Source of the DNA: Paramacrobiotus metropolitanus
Taxonomy: Eukaryota; Tardigrada; Eutardigrada; Parachela; Macrobiotidae
DNA length: 64,000 bases
NCBI RefSeq assembly: GCF_019649055.1
Contig: NW_026570221.1
Span: 4,278,001 to 4,342,000 of the forward strand
Reading direction: 5' to 3'
The translations under genes and the position numbers were made by a program. Every line of letters begins with the position of its first letter. Positions within the stretch are counted from its first letter, which is position 1. Under the pieces are notes generated by a model. The model saw only the letters and a list, made by a program, of their open reading frames with translations, searched no databases and was not told the DNA's origin. Positions 10,820 through 22,752 of the stretch are shown here, in pieces.

Positions 10820-13057
10820 GCAAATCCCCCAGTATCGACATTCGTTCCGCTCACTCCCGCGGAAGTTTTATCGGTACTCGAAGCTATGCCCCGCGGCAGT
10901 GCTGGTGGACTAGATTTTCTTCGCCCACAACACCTGCTTGATCTCATTGGTGGAAGGATGGATGACGCATCGTCCGATTTGTGTAACAGCCTGACCGATC
11001 TCCTTAATCTTCTGTTGTCTGGCAATATACCCGCTGATATTTCCCCTCTCCTCTGCGGAGCCCGGCTTATCGCACTACGCAAAAAAGACGGAGGCTTGCG
11101 CCCAATCGCCGTTGGAAATGTATATCGCCGACTAGCAGCAAAAGCCGTGGATATCCGTATCCGACCAGTTACTTCCAAAATCCTTGAGCCGCATCAGCTA
11201 GGTTGCGGGGTTAAGAAGGGCGTGGAGGGAATTATCCATTCAGCTAGAGATTTTCTCCTTCAGTACAGCAGTGACGTCAAAGCCCTTTTGAAGATCGACT
11301 TCACGAACGCTTTTAATTGTGTATCACGTGAGGAGGTACTAAAGATTGCCGCTGATGTTATTCCGGAATACTATCCCTTCATTAAGCTGTGCTACGGCTC
11401 CCATTCCTTTCTGTTTTTGGATGGCACAGTCATTTCCTCCCAGTCCGGTGTGCAGCAGGGAGATCCGCTCGGGCCTGCTCTCTTTTGCCTGGTTCTGCAG
11501 CTGCTCGTCAATATGTTGAACGCAGACCTGAACGCCTGGTACATGGACGACGGCACATTAGGAGGTCACCCTGTGAACGTTCTAAAGAAATTTCAACTGC
11601 TGATTACCGAAGCCCTGAAAATTGGCCTTGCCGTCAATATTGCGAAATGCGAACTGTTTCTTTGCGGAGGCACGGAAGCAGAGCGAATATCGGCCGCTAA
11701 TGACTTTACGACCCTTTTCCCAGGTATAACTATTTTGACAGCGGATAAACTTAACCTCCTTGGATCTCCTCTACTCCCACCTGCAGTAATTCCGATGATT
11801 GACGAGAAAATCAACCAGCTGGAAGTTATGTGCGGCCGCCTGCAGTTAATTCTGAAACACCAAGCATTATTCCTGTTAAAGAATTGCCTGGGAGTGCCGA
11901 AAATTGTACACATCCTGCGTACCTCTCTGGCATGGATGTTCCCGCAGGAACTGTACAGACTCGACCAGGTGTTCCGCGACGCCGTAGAGTCCATAACCAA
12001 CGTTCAGATGGACCACCCGATGTGGCTTCAAGCCTCCCTACCCGTCCGCTTTGGCGGTTTGGGGATCAGACGCACGGAGAAGCTAGCACCCTCTGCCTAT
12101 TTGGCATCGGCTTCCTCGCTGCGCCCACTGGTTCCGAAGTTATGCCCGACGCTGACTGCTACGGATGTTACTGCTGCTACGCACGCTTGGAAAGCGCTGG
12201 CTAACACGGACGAACTTCCGCCCGAGGCGCTCCGACACGTCCAAAAAGCTTGGGATACACCCGCGACTCTACACGCCTTTTCACAACTGACTGCTTTAAA
12301 GACGACAAAGGAAGAAGTCGCCCACCTGAAAGCGGTATCTGTTCCGGAGGCTGGAGTATGGATCCATGCTCTGCCTGCAGCATGTCTCGGTAATCTGCTG
12401 GAAAACAACACCTTCCGTATAAGTGTGGCGCTGCGCTTGGGAGCACCAATTGTAACACCCCATGTGTGCGTTTGTGGGGGGTTAGTCGATGACCTGGGAC
12501 GACACGGGCTCCGGTGCAAGCGGTCAGCCGGAAGACTGCCACGCCACGACGGTATTAGCGGGGAGTTTACTCGCGGATTAAAGATGGCCGGTTTCCCAGC
12601 AAGAATGGAACCGAAAGGTCTATCCGCGAAAGATAACAAGAGGCCGGACGTGATCACACTGGTCCCGTGGGAACGGGGAAAACCGCTAGCAGTGGACGTG
12701 ACGTGCGTCGATACACTCGCAGCCTCGTACATTGAGCGCACCTTCGCTAAAGTTGGTGCCGCAGCCGAGCAAGCGGAACGAAGGAAACTGGCAAAACATG
12801 CCTGGATGCAATCGAGATATAATTTCACCACTGCAGCGTTCGAAATTTATGGCCCATGGAGTGACGGGACCAAACTTCTAGTGCAAAGGTCGGAAACGGT
12901 ATCGTCACTGCTACAGGCCAGAAACGGGCGAAAGAGTTTTTTAGACAGCGGTTATCTATCCAAATGCAACGGGGAAACGCGATATGTGTTATGGGTACAA
13001 TCCCCGAGCAGGATAGCATTGAAGAAGTGTTTTTGCTTTAAAATTCGTTTGTTTTAG
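10820..13057 (+). CDS. Non-LTR retrotransposon pol: reverse transcriptase plus restriction-like endonuclease
   Basis: The frame is open from 10820, with the first ATG at 10886. The residues before that ATG still fit the family, so the copy is probably 5'-truncated. RT blocks: RGSAGGLDFLRPQHL, LRPIAVGNVYRRLAAK, KIDFTNAFNCVSR, SGVQQGDPLGPALF and the catalytic AWYMDDGTLGG. The C-terminal third has a zinc knuckle (CVCGG to HGLRC) and a restriction-like endonuclease signature RPDVITLVPW then LAVDVTCVDTLA. RT plus downstream endonuclease is the layout of the R2/NeSL/CRE-type groups, which prime reverse transcription on a nicked target. I cannot place the clade. 723 codons without a stop from the ATG suggest a young copy. 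The end resembles the 3' copy at 8650-9402. Confidence 0.88.
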   Translation, partial: ANPPVSTFVPLTPAEVLSVLEAMPRGSAGGLDFLRPQHLLDLIGGRMDDASSDLCNSLTDLLNLLLSGNIPADISPLLCGARLIALRKKDGGLRPIAVGNVYRRLAAKAVDIRIRPVTSKILEPHQLGCGVKKGVEGIIHSARDFLLQYSSDVKALLKIDFTNAFNCVSREEVLKIAADVIPEYYPFIKLCYGSHSFLFLDGTVISSQSGVQQGDPLGPALFCLVLQLLVNMLNADLNAWYMDDGTLGGHPVNVLKKFQLLITEALKIGLAVNIAKCELFLCGGTEAERISAANDFTTLFPGITILTADKLNLLGSPLLPPAVIPMIDEKINQLEVMCGRLQLILKHQALFLLKNCLGVPKIVHILRTSLAWMFPQELYRLDQVFRDAVESITNVQMDHPMWLQASLPVRFGGLGIRRTEKLAPSAYLASASSLRPLVPKLCPTLTATDVTAATHAWKALANTDELPPEALRHVQKAWDTPATLHAFSQLTALKTTKEEVAHLKAVSVPEAGVWIHALPAACLGNLLENNTFRISVALRLGAPIVTPHVCVCGGLVDDLGRHGLRCKRSAGRLPRHDGISGEFTRGLKMAGFPARMEPKGLSAKDNKRPDVITLVPWERGKPLAVDVTCVDTLAASYIERTFAKVGAAAEQAERRKLAKHAWMQSRYNFTTAAFEIYGPWSDGTKLLVQRSETVSSLLQARNGRKSFLDSGYLSKCNGETRYVLWVQSPSRIALKKCFCFKIRLF

Positions 13058-13105
13058 TACTCATTTTGTACTTACATGTGATACCCATTAAAGGTCAGTT
13101 AAAAC

Positions 13106-13980
13106 CAAAAATTAATTTTTAAAATACGCAACAACACCCACATGGCATCGTTTGCTGGTTAATTAGGCCAAAAGTGTTAACTCCAGGCGCGTTTAATTAG
13201 TACAGGAAATTATTTGCTGATGTCAGCTCAAGGAATTTTTAAGGCTTGTTAGAGATTCATGGACGCAGACGTTCCCTGTAAGCACCATTTCTCCCGAATT
13301 CGAAGACTTATCCGTTGCCTTGCTGATCTTTCTCCGCTGAATTCTGCATGATGGGATTTTTCATCATAAAACGATGCAATGCGTGCATTGTCAGTTTGGT
13401 CAACTTGGACACATCTAGAGAGCGCAGTTCATCGTCGGTCCAGGTGGATTGCTGGTAGGGGATATCTTCTCGACAATCGCCATTTTGGAAGATGTTCAAA
13501 ATCTATTCAACGGAAGCGTTTTGGGAATTTTAAACTATTGAACTGTGCTACGGTTTCTACTGATGTTTACGTAATCACGAACACAATACTAATAAGATTT
13601 TGATCATTGCACTTCTCATGCGAATTGCAAGGGCAATGGCAGGGATAGGGGCTTCCGGCCACTGTTACGGCAGCGGACAATCGCTCATGGCCTCATGTTG
13701 ACGGGTTACATCATTATGGCAAGCCGATATGAGGCGAATCGCAAAGCCGAAGTTAAACATATGCCGATCCGATAGTAGATAATATCTTAAGAAGCGCTGT
13801 TATTGGCTAACCAAGAAAGTTATTGCTGTTTTGGTCTCTCGTAGACTCAGCATAGGAGCAATGTCAACGCCTACTCGCACTGACAATACCGTTTCTACGA
13901 GGAAAAAAAGATGTGTGCAGAGGATAACTTAAGTAGACGCGTCCTTACTTGTACGAAATACCAAAAAGCTGAAGTAACAA
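13106..13980. other. Spacer with one possible exon-like frame
   Basis: On the minus strand 13308-13499 reads as a plausible hydrophilic protein end (TDDELRSLDVSKLTKLT followed by a stop), but nothing around it supports a gene. The rest shows nothing. Confidence 0.3.
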
Positions 13981-13984
13981 CGCA

Positions 13985-14695
13985 ATGTCCGGGATCGAAC
14001 CCGGACAATTGGAGTGTGACATTTCACCACACTCAAATTACTTGCGCGGCTTTTCGCCACGGGACACACCGACGTTTGGACTCTTCGATTTACGACAAAT
14101 TTCTTTGAGACAATTTTACTTTTGCGACATTTTGACGCAAGACGTCTGGTCGCGGACAATTCACCGCAAAGGAAATCAGCACGCTTAGTTTTTACAGGTT
14201 TTCCAGGTTCTCTTCTAAGGTCTTCCCTTTTTGTTTCAAGTTTGCTTAGTTTCATTCATACGTTTGCTGATGTTTTCGTTAGGTTTTATGCTTTTCATAT
14301 TTCTTGTTTTCTTATATTTTCTTTTTATCCCAATTCCTTATGTTTGTTTTTATAATTTCTTTCATTGAGTTTGTTGATTTTTTTACTTTATTTATTTCGT
14401 TTTTTGCCAGTTTGGTAATAACCTACGCACTCATTTTGTTACAATAACTCTTGTTAGAGAGTTGAAAAGACGTTTTGTCGAGACGGCTTCGCGACGAAGT
14501 GTCTCGGCGTTGATTCGCGAAGCCGTCTCGGCGTTGAAAGGGCCTTCCGACGATATGTCTCGCGGCAAGATGTCTTGCCGACTGAATGTCCCGCGACGAA
14601 ATTTCGCGCGGCGGGGTGATCTTGCGGGGAAATGTCTGAGTCCTAATGTCCTGCGATTTACTGTCCTCGCCGAAATGTCGCGGTCCCGCCTTAAT
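13985..14695. mobile_element. Foldback element built of GTCGCG/GACATTT units
   Basis: The left arm (13985-14170) carries units reading toward GGACAATT. The right arm (14470-14695) carries the complement (AAATGTC, GCGACGAAAT) in tandem. A 300-bp T-rich middle separates them. No transposase is present. The same unit forms the single arm at 9838-10035, so this is a dispersed non-autonomous family. Confidence 0.6.
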
Positions 14696-14740
14696 ATTGT
14701 TTATAAGCTATAACAACTCTATCTGTTAAAGAGCAATACA

Positions 14741-15654
14741 TCAGTAGCCTTTCCAAATGGGAGAATCACTGATACGCACCAACGTGATATAGCGGCGGTG
14801 ACCTAATCCCTCTGGAGTTGCAGCGGCCTGGATCCATGCGGTAATTCTAACCGGATCGATGGGCAATGGTGGTAAATTTGCTTCTAGCTTGCGGTACAAA
14901 TCACTACGCAGAGCGGGCGAATTCAGATTTCGAAAGCCACACGACATCAGTTTTTCCCTGGGATCGCAATATCCCCACAGGTGCCAACGTAAAGGCGAGA
15001 ACAAACAGTTCTTCCAACGCACAACGCCAATCGTGGATGTCACATCGACGCCAGCGTCAGCGAGACTACATACTGCCTGGTCGAAGTCATTGAAGGTCTC
15101 CCAGACACATCTGTCAAATACCACGAGCAGTTTTCGTTTCGGCGTCGTTGGCAGTCCATCCCTGACAAAATGGATGAGTCGCAGACAGTCTAACAAATCA
15201 GTGACGCCGTCACGTCTGTGCACAGGATGCCGTATGATGATCCGTTCCGTCGCGGTGGTAATGCAGTTCCATAAACTTCTAGCCACCGCGACGGTCCCCC
15301 GTGCCATGTGCTGGACAGGAGTTGTGGCTTCTGACTGAAAGGACACCCGAATTTCTTTGGAGTATTGCTGCTGGATAAGCTCAGAATTCCACAGAATGCG
15401 TACGCGACGACATTGAACAAAATTGATACTGTCCAGTAACTGGAGCACTTCGCCGACGATTTCCCCCGGCAGCATTGATAGACATGCATCTGAATCAATC
15501 GGCTCGCGTTCGTTATTCTCAGAACCCTGTTTATCGTCTGGCGAAATCCAGTCTGATCCGGAAAACGTCCACCCCTGGTTATTGCGACGCACCATATCGT
15601 CCTTGGCAAATCTTAGGAGCAATTCCTGTTGTGGCGTGAGCAAAATAATACTGA
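14741..15654 (-). CDS. F-box protein, C-terminal exon
   Basis: About 300 codons are open on the minus strand. The frame is entered after TTTCAG (a likely 3' splice site near 15655). No ATG starts it: the first is at 15595, so upstream exons are expected. An F-box lies around residues 57-80 (LPGEIVGEVLQLLDS then CRRVRILW). It would bind Skp1 in an SCF ubiquitin ligase. The rest, about 200 residues, looks globular (KLLVVFDRCVWETF, VVRWKNCLFSPLRWHLWGY) and may be the substrate-binding part, but I know no defined repeat there. By recollection, animal proteins with the domain at 22753-23415 continue into an F-box like this. The two are therefore probably one gene split by a retroelement-bearing intron. 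Confidence 0.7.
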
Positions 15655-15895
15655 AACCTCTTAAGAAGAGCTTAAGACAAACTTAAAAATTCATGATTTT
15701 GAATAACCCCTCCTCCTATGTCACCAGCGCAAACGAAAGAAACTCTCGCCCGAGCCTGACGCAATAAAATCAGAACCCCTCCATATGGGGTGATCAAATT
15801 ACGGCTTGGGCTACTATTGTGGGGAGGCCAATAATTCGATAATTACGGTATGTGGCGCATTACAGAAAAGGGAATGCAAAATCGACTAAACGCAA

Positions 15896-16410
15896 ACCGA
15901 TATAGCCGTTTGCGCAACTTACATAAAGCGGACCGGACCACTTGAGCAAACGACTTTAGGGAAGTAGGCCGGTACATGGTATCAAATTCGTGTACATGCA
16001 CCAAAACTTATACCTTCGCGCACTCGCATGATTTTTTTTCAAACGAATTTTAAAATGTTTGAAATTTAATTTAAAATTTGAAAAATATGCTAAAACAGTC
16101 ATCGGTGTGAAAACGTTCTTCGCGATTATGTGCATTTACCTGCAAAATTTGAGGGAGACCGGTCCATAATGAGTCTTTTGGTACACCTGAACGCATTTAA
16201 ACGTTTTGGAATTTTCGAACAGCCATAACTCCCGAACCGGATGTTGCGCGCATAAACGGTTTTCACACAAGCGTATACAAATCTTCTGGCTACAAAATAT
16301 CATAAACCAAAACAAAAATGTGTTTGGGAGTGCGCGAAAGTGTAAATTTTCGTGCTGTACACGAAATTGGACCATGTACCGGCCAACTTCCCTTTAGCGG
16401 CTATTTCGGT
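15896..16410. mobile_element. MITE with about 75-bp inverted arms
   Basis: The left arm (15896-16035) and right arm (16318-16410) are inverted copies sharing GGCCGGTACATGGT, TTCGTGTACA and TTCGCGCACTC. Outer ends are ACCGATATAGCCG and its near complement. The left arm has about 48 extra bases between the terminus and the rest of the arm. No transposase and no clear target duplication. Confidence 0.7.
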
Positions 16411-16420
16411 CTGTGTAATG

Positions 16421-17598
16421 AGGGATGCTCGCGTGCAGACGGGCATTCAAGTGCGCATGTGCACAAAATATTTCAGAGTCATGGATAGCATTGGCTCTAT
16501 GGCCGGAATCAGCTTTCTTTTTGTTTTAAGGCGTTACGGAAAGCTCATAACTGTCAGACTGAAAGTTGAAATGTAGAGAATGTATTCCTCTACATTTTCA
16601 TGTATCATGAGTCAAGTAAAACTTTATGGAACAATTTTAAAAAGCGTTTGAACAAAAAAGTCTCATGCTGTTTTTTTTGCATGGTACTGCCAAACGAGGG
16701 TGTTCGCAAGGTGATATGGCAAGTGGGATTTGGATCACTCTGGTAAATCTCTTCCTGAAATTCTTACTTCAGGTTTTCTTGGGCATGTTAGATACCAAAT
16801 TGACAACGGTACATTCGCTAATGAGGTGTGATTTCGGCTCTATTGTGTCATTTGGAATGAGACATTTCGCAAGGTTAAGCATATGCGTCTATGGGAAAAA
16901 CACCAGTGAAATCCACATTGCAACGTGTATACCCTCTTCTACCTGTTTTTTTCTAAGTACGATCAAGGAGAACTTATTCAGTACAAAATTTACGACAAAA
17001 CTAAACTAATCTTAACAATTTCAGCAATACCGGTAAAATGTCACACTCCGTTTTCTGCAAAAGCAAACAATGTCCCAGGTTATAGCTCTTGCCATATACA
17101 CGTGGCCAGGGCGGCGATTTCATTGTACTTGAATGGCTTTCGATCTACTCTTGTACAGAACTTGTGATATGTGAGCGTCGTTTACTTGTCGCTACAACCT
17201 TTGTGAAAAACGATTTATGACCAGTTTTTAGCAATGAAATACATCGTATGTTCACTTACAGTGTTAGAAATAGTAAATTTTATTTACGACTTATGTAATA
17301 TATTAGCACTTTTCTACGATTTATTACCAATTTTTTAAATTTTTTACAAAACTGAACTAGGTTTGAGAATTTTAAGCAGATTGTTGGAGTGTCGAGTAGT
17401 AACAGCAAGTACTAACATTACTCTGTAACATTAAGTACTGAATTATTTATGCATCCTAAAGACATCCCGGACAACGCATGCTCGCCCTATTAGATCCAAA
17501 ATAAACTTGTTTTTAGCGCGCGTTTTTGAATATTTCAGACTTCTCAGTCATAATCAAACTGGCTAATACAAACAAAGCTAAAAACAATCGTCGTTAAT
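16421..17598. other. No gene seen; probable 3' flank of the DIRS-like element
   Basis: AT-rich with short frames only. The DIRS-like element's terminal repeat should lie in its right part but I could not delimit it. Confidence 0.4.
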
Positions 17599-18660
17599 TC
17601 ACATTAATTTGCATTCGCTTTCAAATGGCGGGACGGTATTGAAATTGGGCGTTTGCAGGATGTCGGTTGTTTGAGAACGGGCTGTAGCAGGCACATCCGG
17701 TGCGCTGTACCGCTCAGCGTGACAGTCCCGAATGCCCGTGTAGCGGGTGTGCGGGAGCATGCCAGCTGGCCGTTCCCCTGCAAGCCGAACCCCTTTTATT
17801 GTGAACAAATGTACGTACAGACACCCGCACAAAGGTCGTGAAACAGCAGGGCTGCACATGGAAGCGGCACCTATCCGGAAACTGTGTGGGGTGAACAGAT
17901 GATTATTAGGAACTCCGTGTAAAGCCAAAGAGAGCTCGCGAGTAAAGGCACATCTCTGCACCGGCAGGCCATCGGCGGTGAGGTACAGGGCAGTGTGCGG
18001 GCTTTTAGACTTTTCTAAGTGCTAGGTAGCTCCGCATCGCCCGTACAGCACAGACTGACCGACCGGAAGCCTGTAACGAAATGCGACAACCTTCGCGATA
18101 TTGGTCAGTTTTAGATGACCGGAGGTGTAAATAAACCTTCCCTTTTCATATGACACATCCTTGAACAATATAAAGTGGCTTCCAGATAATGGGATAATTT
18201 CTCCAATGCGCAGAAAAGCAAAGAAACACAATGTAAACATGCTCCAGTATAACTGTTTTTCATAGGGTGACAGAAGGGAGGAGCAGTCGATGTTAAGTTT
18301 CATAATTCGCATATGATCGATAGTAATTGGTAGTCTACGATCAGAAACAGTACCGCGCAGACGCTTGTAACCAATGAGACATTGTGAAATATTCGGTGCA
18401 TTGAACTCAAAACTGAGACCACATTCTCTGAATGCATTAAAAAGTGCTGATAAATAAACTTTAGCTGATGAATAAGATAAGCAGCTTTCGAAGAGAAATG
18501 CCACGTAACGTAATACGGTAGATTTAGTAATGTGTGCCGAAGACAGGCGAAACTTTCTGCAAATTCAATAAATCTGTTTAACGCACTCTGATAAGTTTTC
18601 CGGGAAGATGTCGCAATATGATTAGAACGCAGTTTATTAATAGTTGAGTCAAGAGAATTT
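17599..18660 (-). pseudogene. Tyrosine recombinase of the DIRS-like element
   Basis: The N-terminal core-binding region begins just after the pol stop near 18660 (SSRKTYQSALNRFIEF). A frame change occurs near 18510. The catalytic domain then carries the first arginine in FFAFLRIGEI, a LKLTNIAKV block and the HxxR box as TPHSFRIGAAS. The final segment holds a candidate nucleophile tyrosine in HTRYTGI, but sequence after the HxxR box is weakly conserved and may be shifted. The frame changes again near 18022. The enzyme would recombine circular cDNA into the genome without a target duplication. Confidence 0.75.
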
Positions 18661-20725
18661 AATGATACATCAGGTGATAATCGTAAAGCTCGCGCAAGAT
18701 ATTTTCCGGCACTGGCGTGGGGTTCAAATCGGCATTTGGCGCTAACATGAGAAATCGATTTATCTGAAAACGGGACAAAGCATCAGCAATCTTATTATCG
18801 ATACCAGATATGTGCTTAATCGTCATTGTAAAATTAACTCGTGCTGCTATGGCCACCATTCGCCGCATCAGCTCCAATACAATCTTGCTTCGCGATTTAT
18901 AATTTTCCCACGCCTGAGATGCACCAAGATTGTCACAGTGGAAAATTACTTTTTTTCCTTTTAACTGTGATCCCCATAATGTAAGCGCTACAAGTATGGG
19001 AATGATCTCAAGGCACTCTATGGAAAATTTAGCGTCCAAAATATTAGGTGGCCAGCGTAGCTGAAACCATGCGCCGTTAAAATAACCACCGCACCCAAGC
19101 GTAGAAGAAGCATCAGTAAATAACTGAATCGCATCGCAGCGAGTCCAGTTAACCTCTAAGAATTCCGCTGTGCCGTTCCATTTTGGAAGAAACTCCAACC
19201 ACCAATCAACATCTTTGTGGAAGTCGTCGTCAAGAAAAAGTTTTTCCGCATTAGTGACCGATGACAGATTAGCAATCAGCCTTCTCGTAAACAGCCGACC
19301 GACCGGCACACATTTAGACGCAAACATAAGAGAACCGATTAAGCTCTGAAGTTCGGTACGAGTACATACAGTTTTCGTCTTCCACATAGTGAGCATGGTC
19401 ACCATTTCAGTCAGCTTGCCATGCGGTAAGCTAAGAGTTTGCGAAACCGAATCGAGAAGGATGCCGAGAAATTTTAGTTTGGTAGATGGGCCTTCGGTTT
19501 TTTTAGTAGCAAGCGGCACGCCCAACAAAGTGCAAAGGTCACTAAATTTAATCATCAGCTGAGAACAAAAATGTGAGCCAGAAGTAGTGGCTAGAAAGAA
19601 ATCGTCAACATAGTGTAACATGTAAATATGACCAGTTTCATGCACAAAAATCCAGTGTACAGCATCAGAAATCAGACAGAACAAATACGGAGAGGAACGC
19701 GAACCAAAAGGAAGAACAATATCAAATTAGAAAAGATCGTTACACTGATAGCCAAGCAAATGCCAATCAGCCGGTCTAACAGGCACCAAACGGAACGCAT
19801 GCTGAATGTCGAATTTAGCCATCAACGCACCTTTACCCAGCTGGAGAAGGAGACGTACTGCATCGTCGACGCTACAGAATGTTAGCGAGTAATCATCTTT
19901 GTTGATGTAATCATTAACGCTTTCTCCAGTTGGGCGAGACATATCCATCAATATGCGGTATTTTCCATCCGGTTTAGGCCTGACGCCGAGTGAATTTATA
20001 ACGAATGTACTAAATGGCGGAGTAATAAATGGTCCGACTGAATGCAGTAGTGAAACTTCCGTATCAATTTGATTTTGGAGATGCTGTGAATACATACGAG
20101 CGGACGCTGCATTAGGAGTAGATAGAGTACGAACGGGACCGCGATAACCGATATCCGCTCCAGAACGCAGTACCTGCAGCACTAATGAAACGTACGGTCG
20201 ATCCGGGTGCATTTTTAGAAAATGCGAAAATGCATCCGCTTTCAGTGGCGTAATGATGCTATTGGGCACCGTTGCCTGCTTTTGCTTTGCACTGTGGTTC
20301 GCGATGCTCCCGCTGACCGCAGTTGGCACATCGATGCTGGCGGCCGTAACGGCAAAATATACCAGTTGTGCAGTGTCCTTTGTTCCAAAGGTGGCAGACT
20401 TCGTCGATTTTAGATCCCCCGTTGCCGGCGGGGAGGTTGAGAAAAGACTGCCCAACCCAGGAGGTACGGCGGCTGCCGGCATTACTGCGCAGCAGCAACG
20501 GACATTCCGGTCGAATATGGCCGAATTCACTACAGTGGTAGCACTGGATGACGTTGATTCGACTCGCACCAATAACGGGATGATCAGTATCATGCCCGAC
20601 AGGTTGAGATAAATATTCTGTATAAGCATCATCGTTCTTTCGGGACCACTGCAAAACGTCATCAGGGTTGCGACAGACTGCAAGCCGAAACTGCCGGTCG
20701 TAAGCAAGCCATTGTTCGGTTGCAA
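18659..20725 (-). pseudogene. pol: RT-RNase H polyprotein of the DIRS-like element
   Basis: The frame overlaps the end of gag by about 470 bp in a different frame. It has no ATG at its start, so expression by frameshift or internal initiation is likely. RT motifs: LGVRPKPDGKYRILMDMSRP, the first catalytic aspartate in KFDIQHAFRLVPV, then a TAA at about 19724-19726, then FGSRSSPYLFCLISD and the catalytic HYVDDFF. RNase H has LFTDASSTLGCGG, SIECLEII, HCDNLGA and NKIADALSR. The single nonsense codon between the two RT halves is the only lesion seen in this ORF. Confidence 0.85.
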
Positions 20726-21455
20726 TGCCTTTCAGCGCGGCTGTCTGAGCAATGTGATCCATGTACTTAGACATCGGCAAGCTCAGTTCCGGATGCACTG
20801 CACACCGATACATTTTAAGAACATTAAATGCTCTGAACCACTGGTGGAAATCGCGAATCGGTTCGGTCTTTGCCGCGGATGCCTTCGACGTGGATGGTGC
20901 ATGTGACATGCAGATGTTGGGCAAAAGGTCACTGAGGTTTACGAACTCTTTCTTACTGAACAATTTGTACAGCAAAGGTTTGTCAACGGGTGTCAGCAAA
21001 ATCTTAACATTTTCCGGTAGAGAATCGAAAATTGCAGTCGCTTTACGGCTAAGAGTCGTAGCAGCATTACCGGTGAATGAGACGCCGGGATCATCGCTTA
21101 CGGTTACTGCATTACCTGGGTCAGACACAGGTGATAGGTCGCGCAGGCGGTGCTGTAAACTGGCGGACTTGCCGGACTTGCCGGAGTTCTCGATTCGAAC
21201 ACGGCTTGATAACGGAGAAAACGACCGCACACTGTTGTCGGATGCCGGAACTACTGTGGCGACGGATGCCGATAGATCAGCGATCTGTTTCTTCAGTAGT
21301 TCTAATTATTGTTCCATTGCCGATTTCTTTTTGGTGATACCGGGATTAGTAGTTGCGCTTCGGGTGCTTCGTCTTGTGTTGGTGACACCACGTCCGGATC
21401 CGCGAGGTCGCCCACGCCCACGATTCGAACTGCCACGTCGCCCGTCAGGTGCCAT
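20259..21455 (-). pseudogene. gag: Gag of the DIRS-like element
   Basis: A start at ATG 21455 gives an Arg/Gly-rich N-terminus (RGSSNRGRGRPRGSGRG). An in-frame TAA at 21306-21308 then interrupts it, and the same frame continues to 20259. The middle has the DIRS-type block FHQWFRAFNVLKMYRCAVHP and LAYDRQFRLAVCRNP. The C-terminal part has a CCHC knuckle (CYHCSEFGHIRPEC), a CCCH-like finger (CHLWNKGHC to FCRYGRQH) and a second CCHC knuckle (CANCGQREHREPQC). It would package element RNA. Confidence 0.8.
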
Positions 21456-21459
21456 AATA

Positions 21460-22680
21460 TGTGCGGGTACAGAGGTAGTGTAGATAGAAAAACACGAGAT
21501 GATGTGTGCAGTATAGCAGTACTCCGATCAGTTCAGACGAACGACTCAAACTTGCGATCTTAATCGATGAAGGAATTCAAAGAAACCGCAAAACAGTAAA
21601 ACAGATCTTACAGTTTGGAAAAACAGTTTGGACTTGCAGTTTGCGCTAAAACCATTATTCGGAGCAAAGCTGAAGTCAAGTGTAGACATGTAATGAAATG
21701 CCGAATATGAATGATTAAACACATGCTATACAGCAATGTAAGGTAATACTCTACTATAGCATCATGTGTAGGATGTTGCCACGGAAACCAGCGGTGGGCT
21801 GTCTGGGAAAACAACTGCCGCTCATGCAAATTAACCGCAATTAAATAAATTTAATTTATCTTTAAATTTAGAAAATTTACTGGGGCATACGTACTGTAAG
21901 CACAGTTCAAAAATACGACAACAGATTTGCACAATGTCAGTGCAGAAGCATGGTTAGATTACTTCCATCCACATATGGAAGCATAACTTATTTAGCTGTT
22001 GTTATAATAAACAACATTAAATATATATAATTAAAAGGAAAACGACATTAAACGAAGTTGTTTCAACTTGTTTGATCTGATTCCGAATGAAGTTTTGCAT
22101 ATGCTTGCAAAGCAGTCCTATATGTATCGCGCTACTGTCTCATTTCAAATGACAATGGCTAGGCACGCTACGCCTCGTATACCCTCGGCACGCCTGATTT
22201 TACGGTTGTCAATTGTAGAGAAATTAATTTCCTACATTTTTTTGTGAAGGTAAAAGGTAAAGTAACTTGAGAAAACGCAGTACAACTGTGAAAAGCTATA
22301 GCGACTGCATAAGCCTATGTAAAATCCACAATGCTCTGACCCTGTCTGGCCTGTACCTGAATTATTAGCTGCGCATGAGGTGAGGTGTACAGGGAATTAC
22401 GAAGCGCGACTGCACGAGAACATCCCTAATTCGTAATTTTGCAGTCCACGGTCATTAACGCGCCGCCTAAGGTGCTGGTGATCAACTGCTGACCCCCAGA
22501 CCCGCACAGTGATCTTGACCAATTAATTTTGCTAATGATGTCGATGTACTTATGCCTTATGGTAGAACCGGAATTTTAAATCGGTCAAACATCGGTCAAA
22601 CTGGTTAAAAATCCTAAGCAAAATAAGTAAGCAGCTGTCTGGTTAGTGGTAATTATATTTACACCGGCAAAGTGCTGCAG
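21460..22680. other. Intron or spacer, nothing firm
   Basis: Holds the 5' flank of the DIRS-like element, with repeated CAGTTTGGA-type words near 21600-21650. A short minus-strand frame at 21608-21829 could be an exon, but splice sites do not resolve. Confidence 0.35.
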
Positions 22681-22752
22681 TTAGTCAAAATTTAATCTAA
22701 AAATAATGCAGAATGCTAGGCATTCAGACTTATTGGTCAGCACTGTGCTTAC

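Larger units (their letters stand above)
17599..21455 (-). mobile_element. DIRS-like tyrosine-recombinase retrotransposon
   Basis: The minus strand encodes, in order, a Gag with CCHC and CCCH zinc fingers, an overlapping RT-RNase H ORF and a tyrosine recombinase in place of integrase. That order defines the DIRS/Ngaro class of YR retroelements. No methyltransferase domain was seen, which leans toward Ngaro-like, but this is weak. At least two in-frame stops and two frameshifts make this copy inactive. Terminal split repeats were not found. It sits between the two exon blocks of the F-box family gene in the same orientation. Confidence 0.85.

Noticed and set aside
13980-14048. tRNA-like hairpin (minus strand, contains a perfect B-box GGTTCGATCCC)
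   Set aside because: A 7-bp stem with a six-base loop forms, but the canonical T-arm pairing fails, there is no D-arm, the anticodon loop lacks T33 and the acceptor stem is only five pairs. It lies in a repeat arm rich in GGACAATT words.
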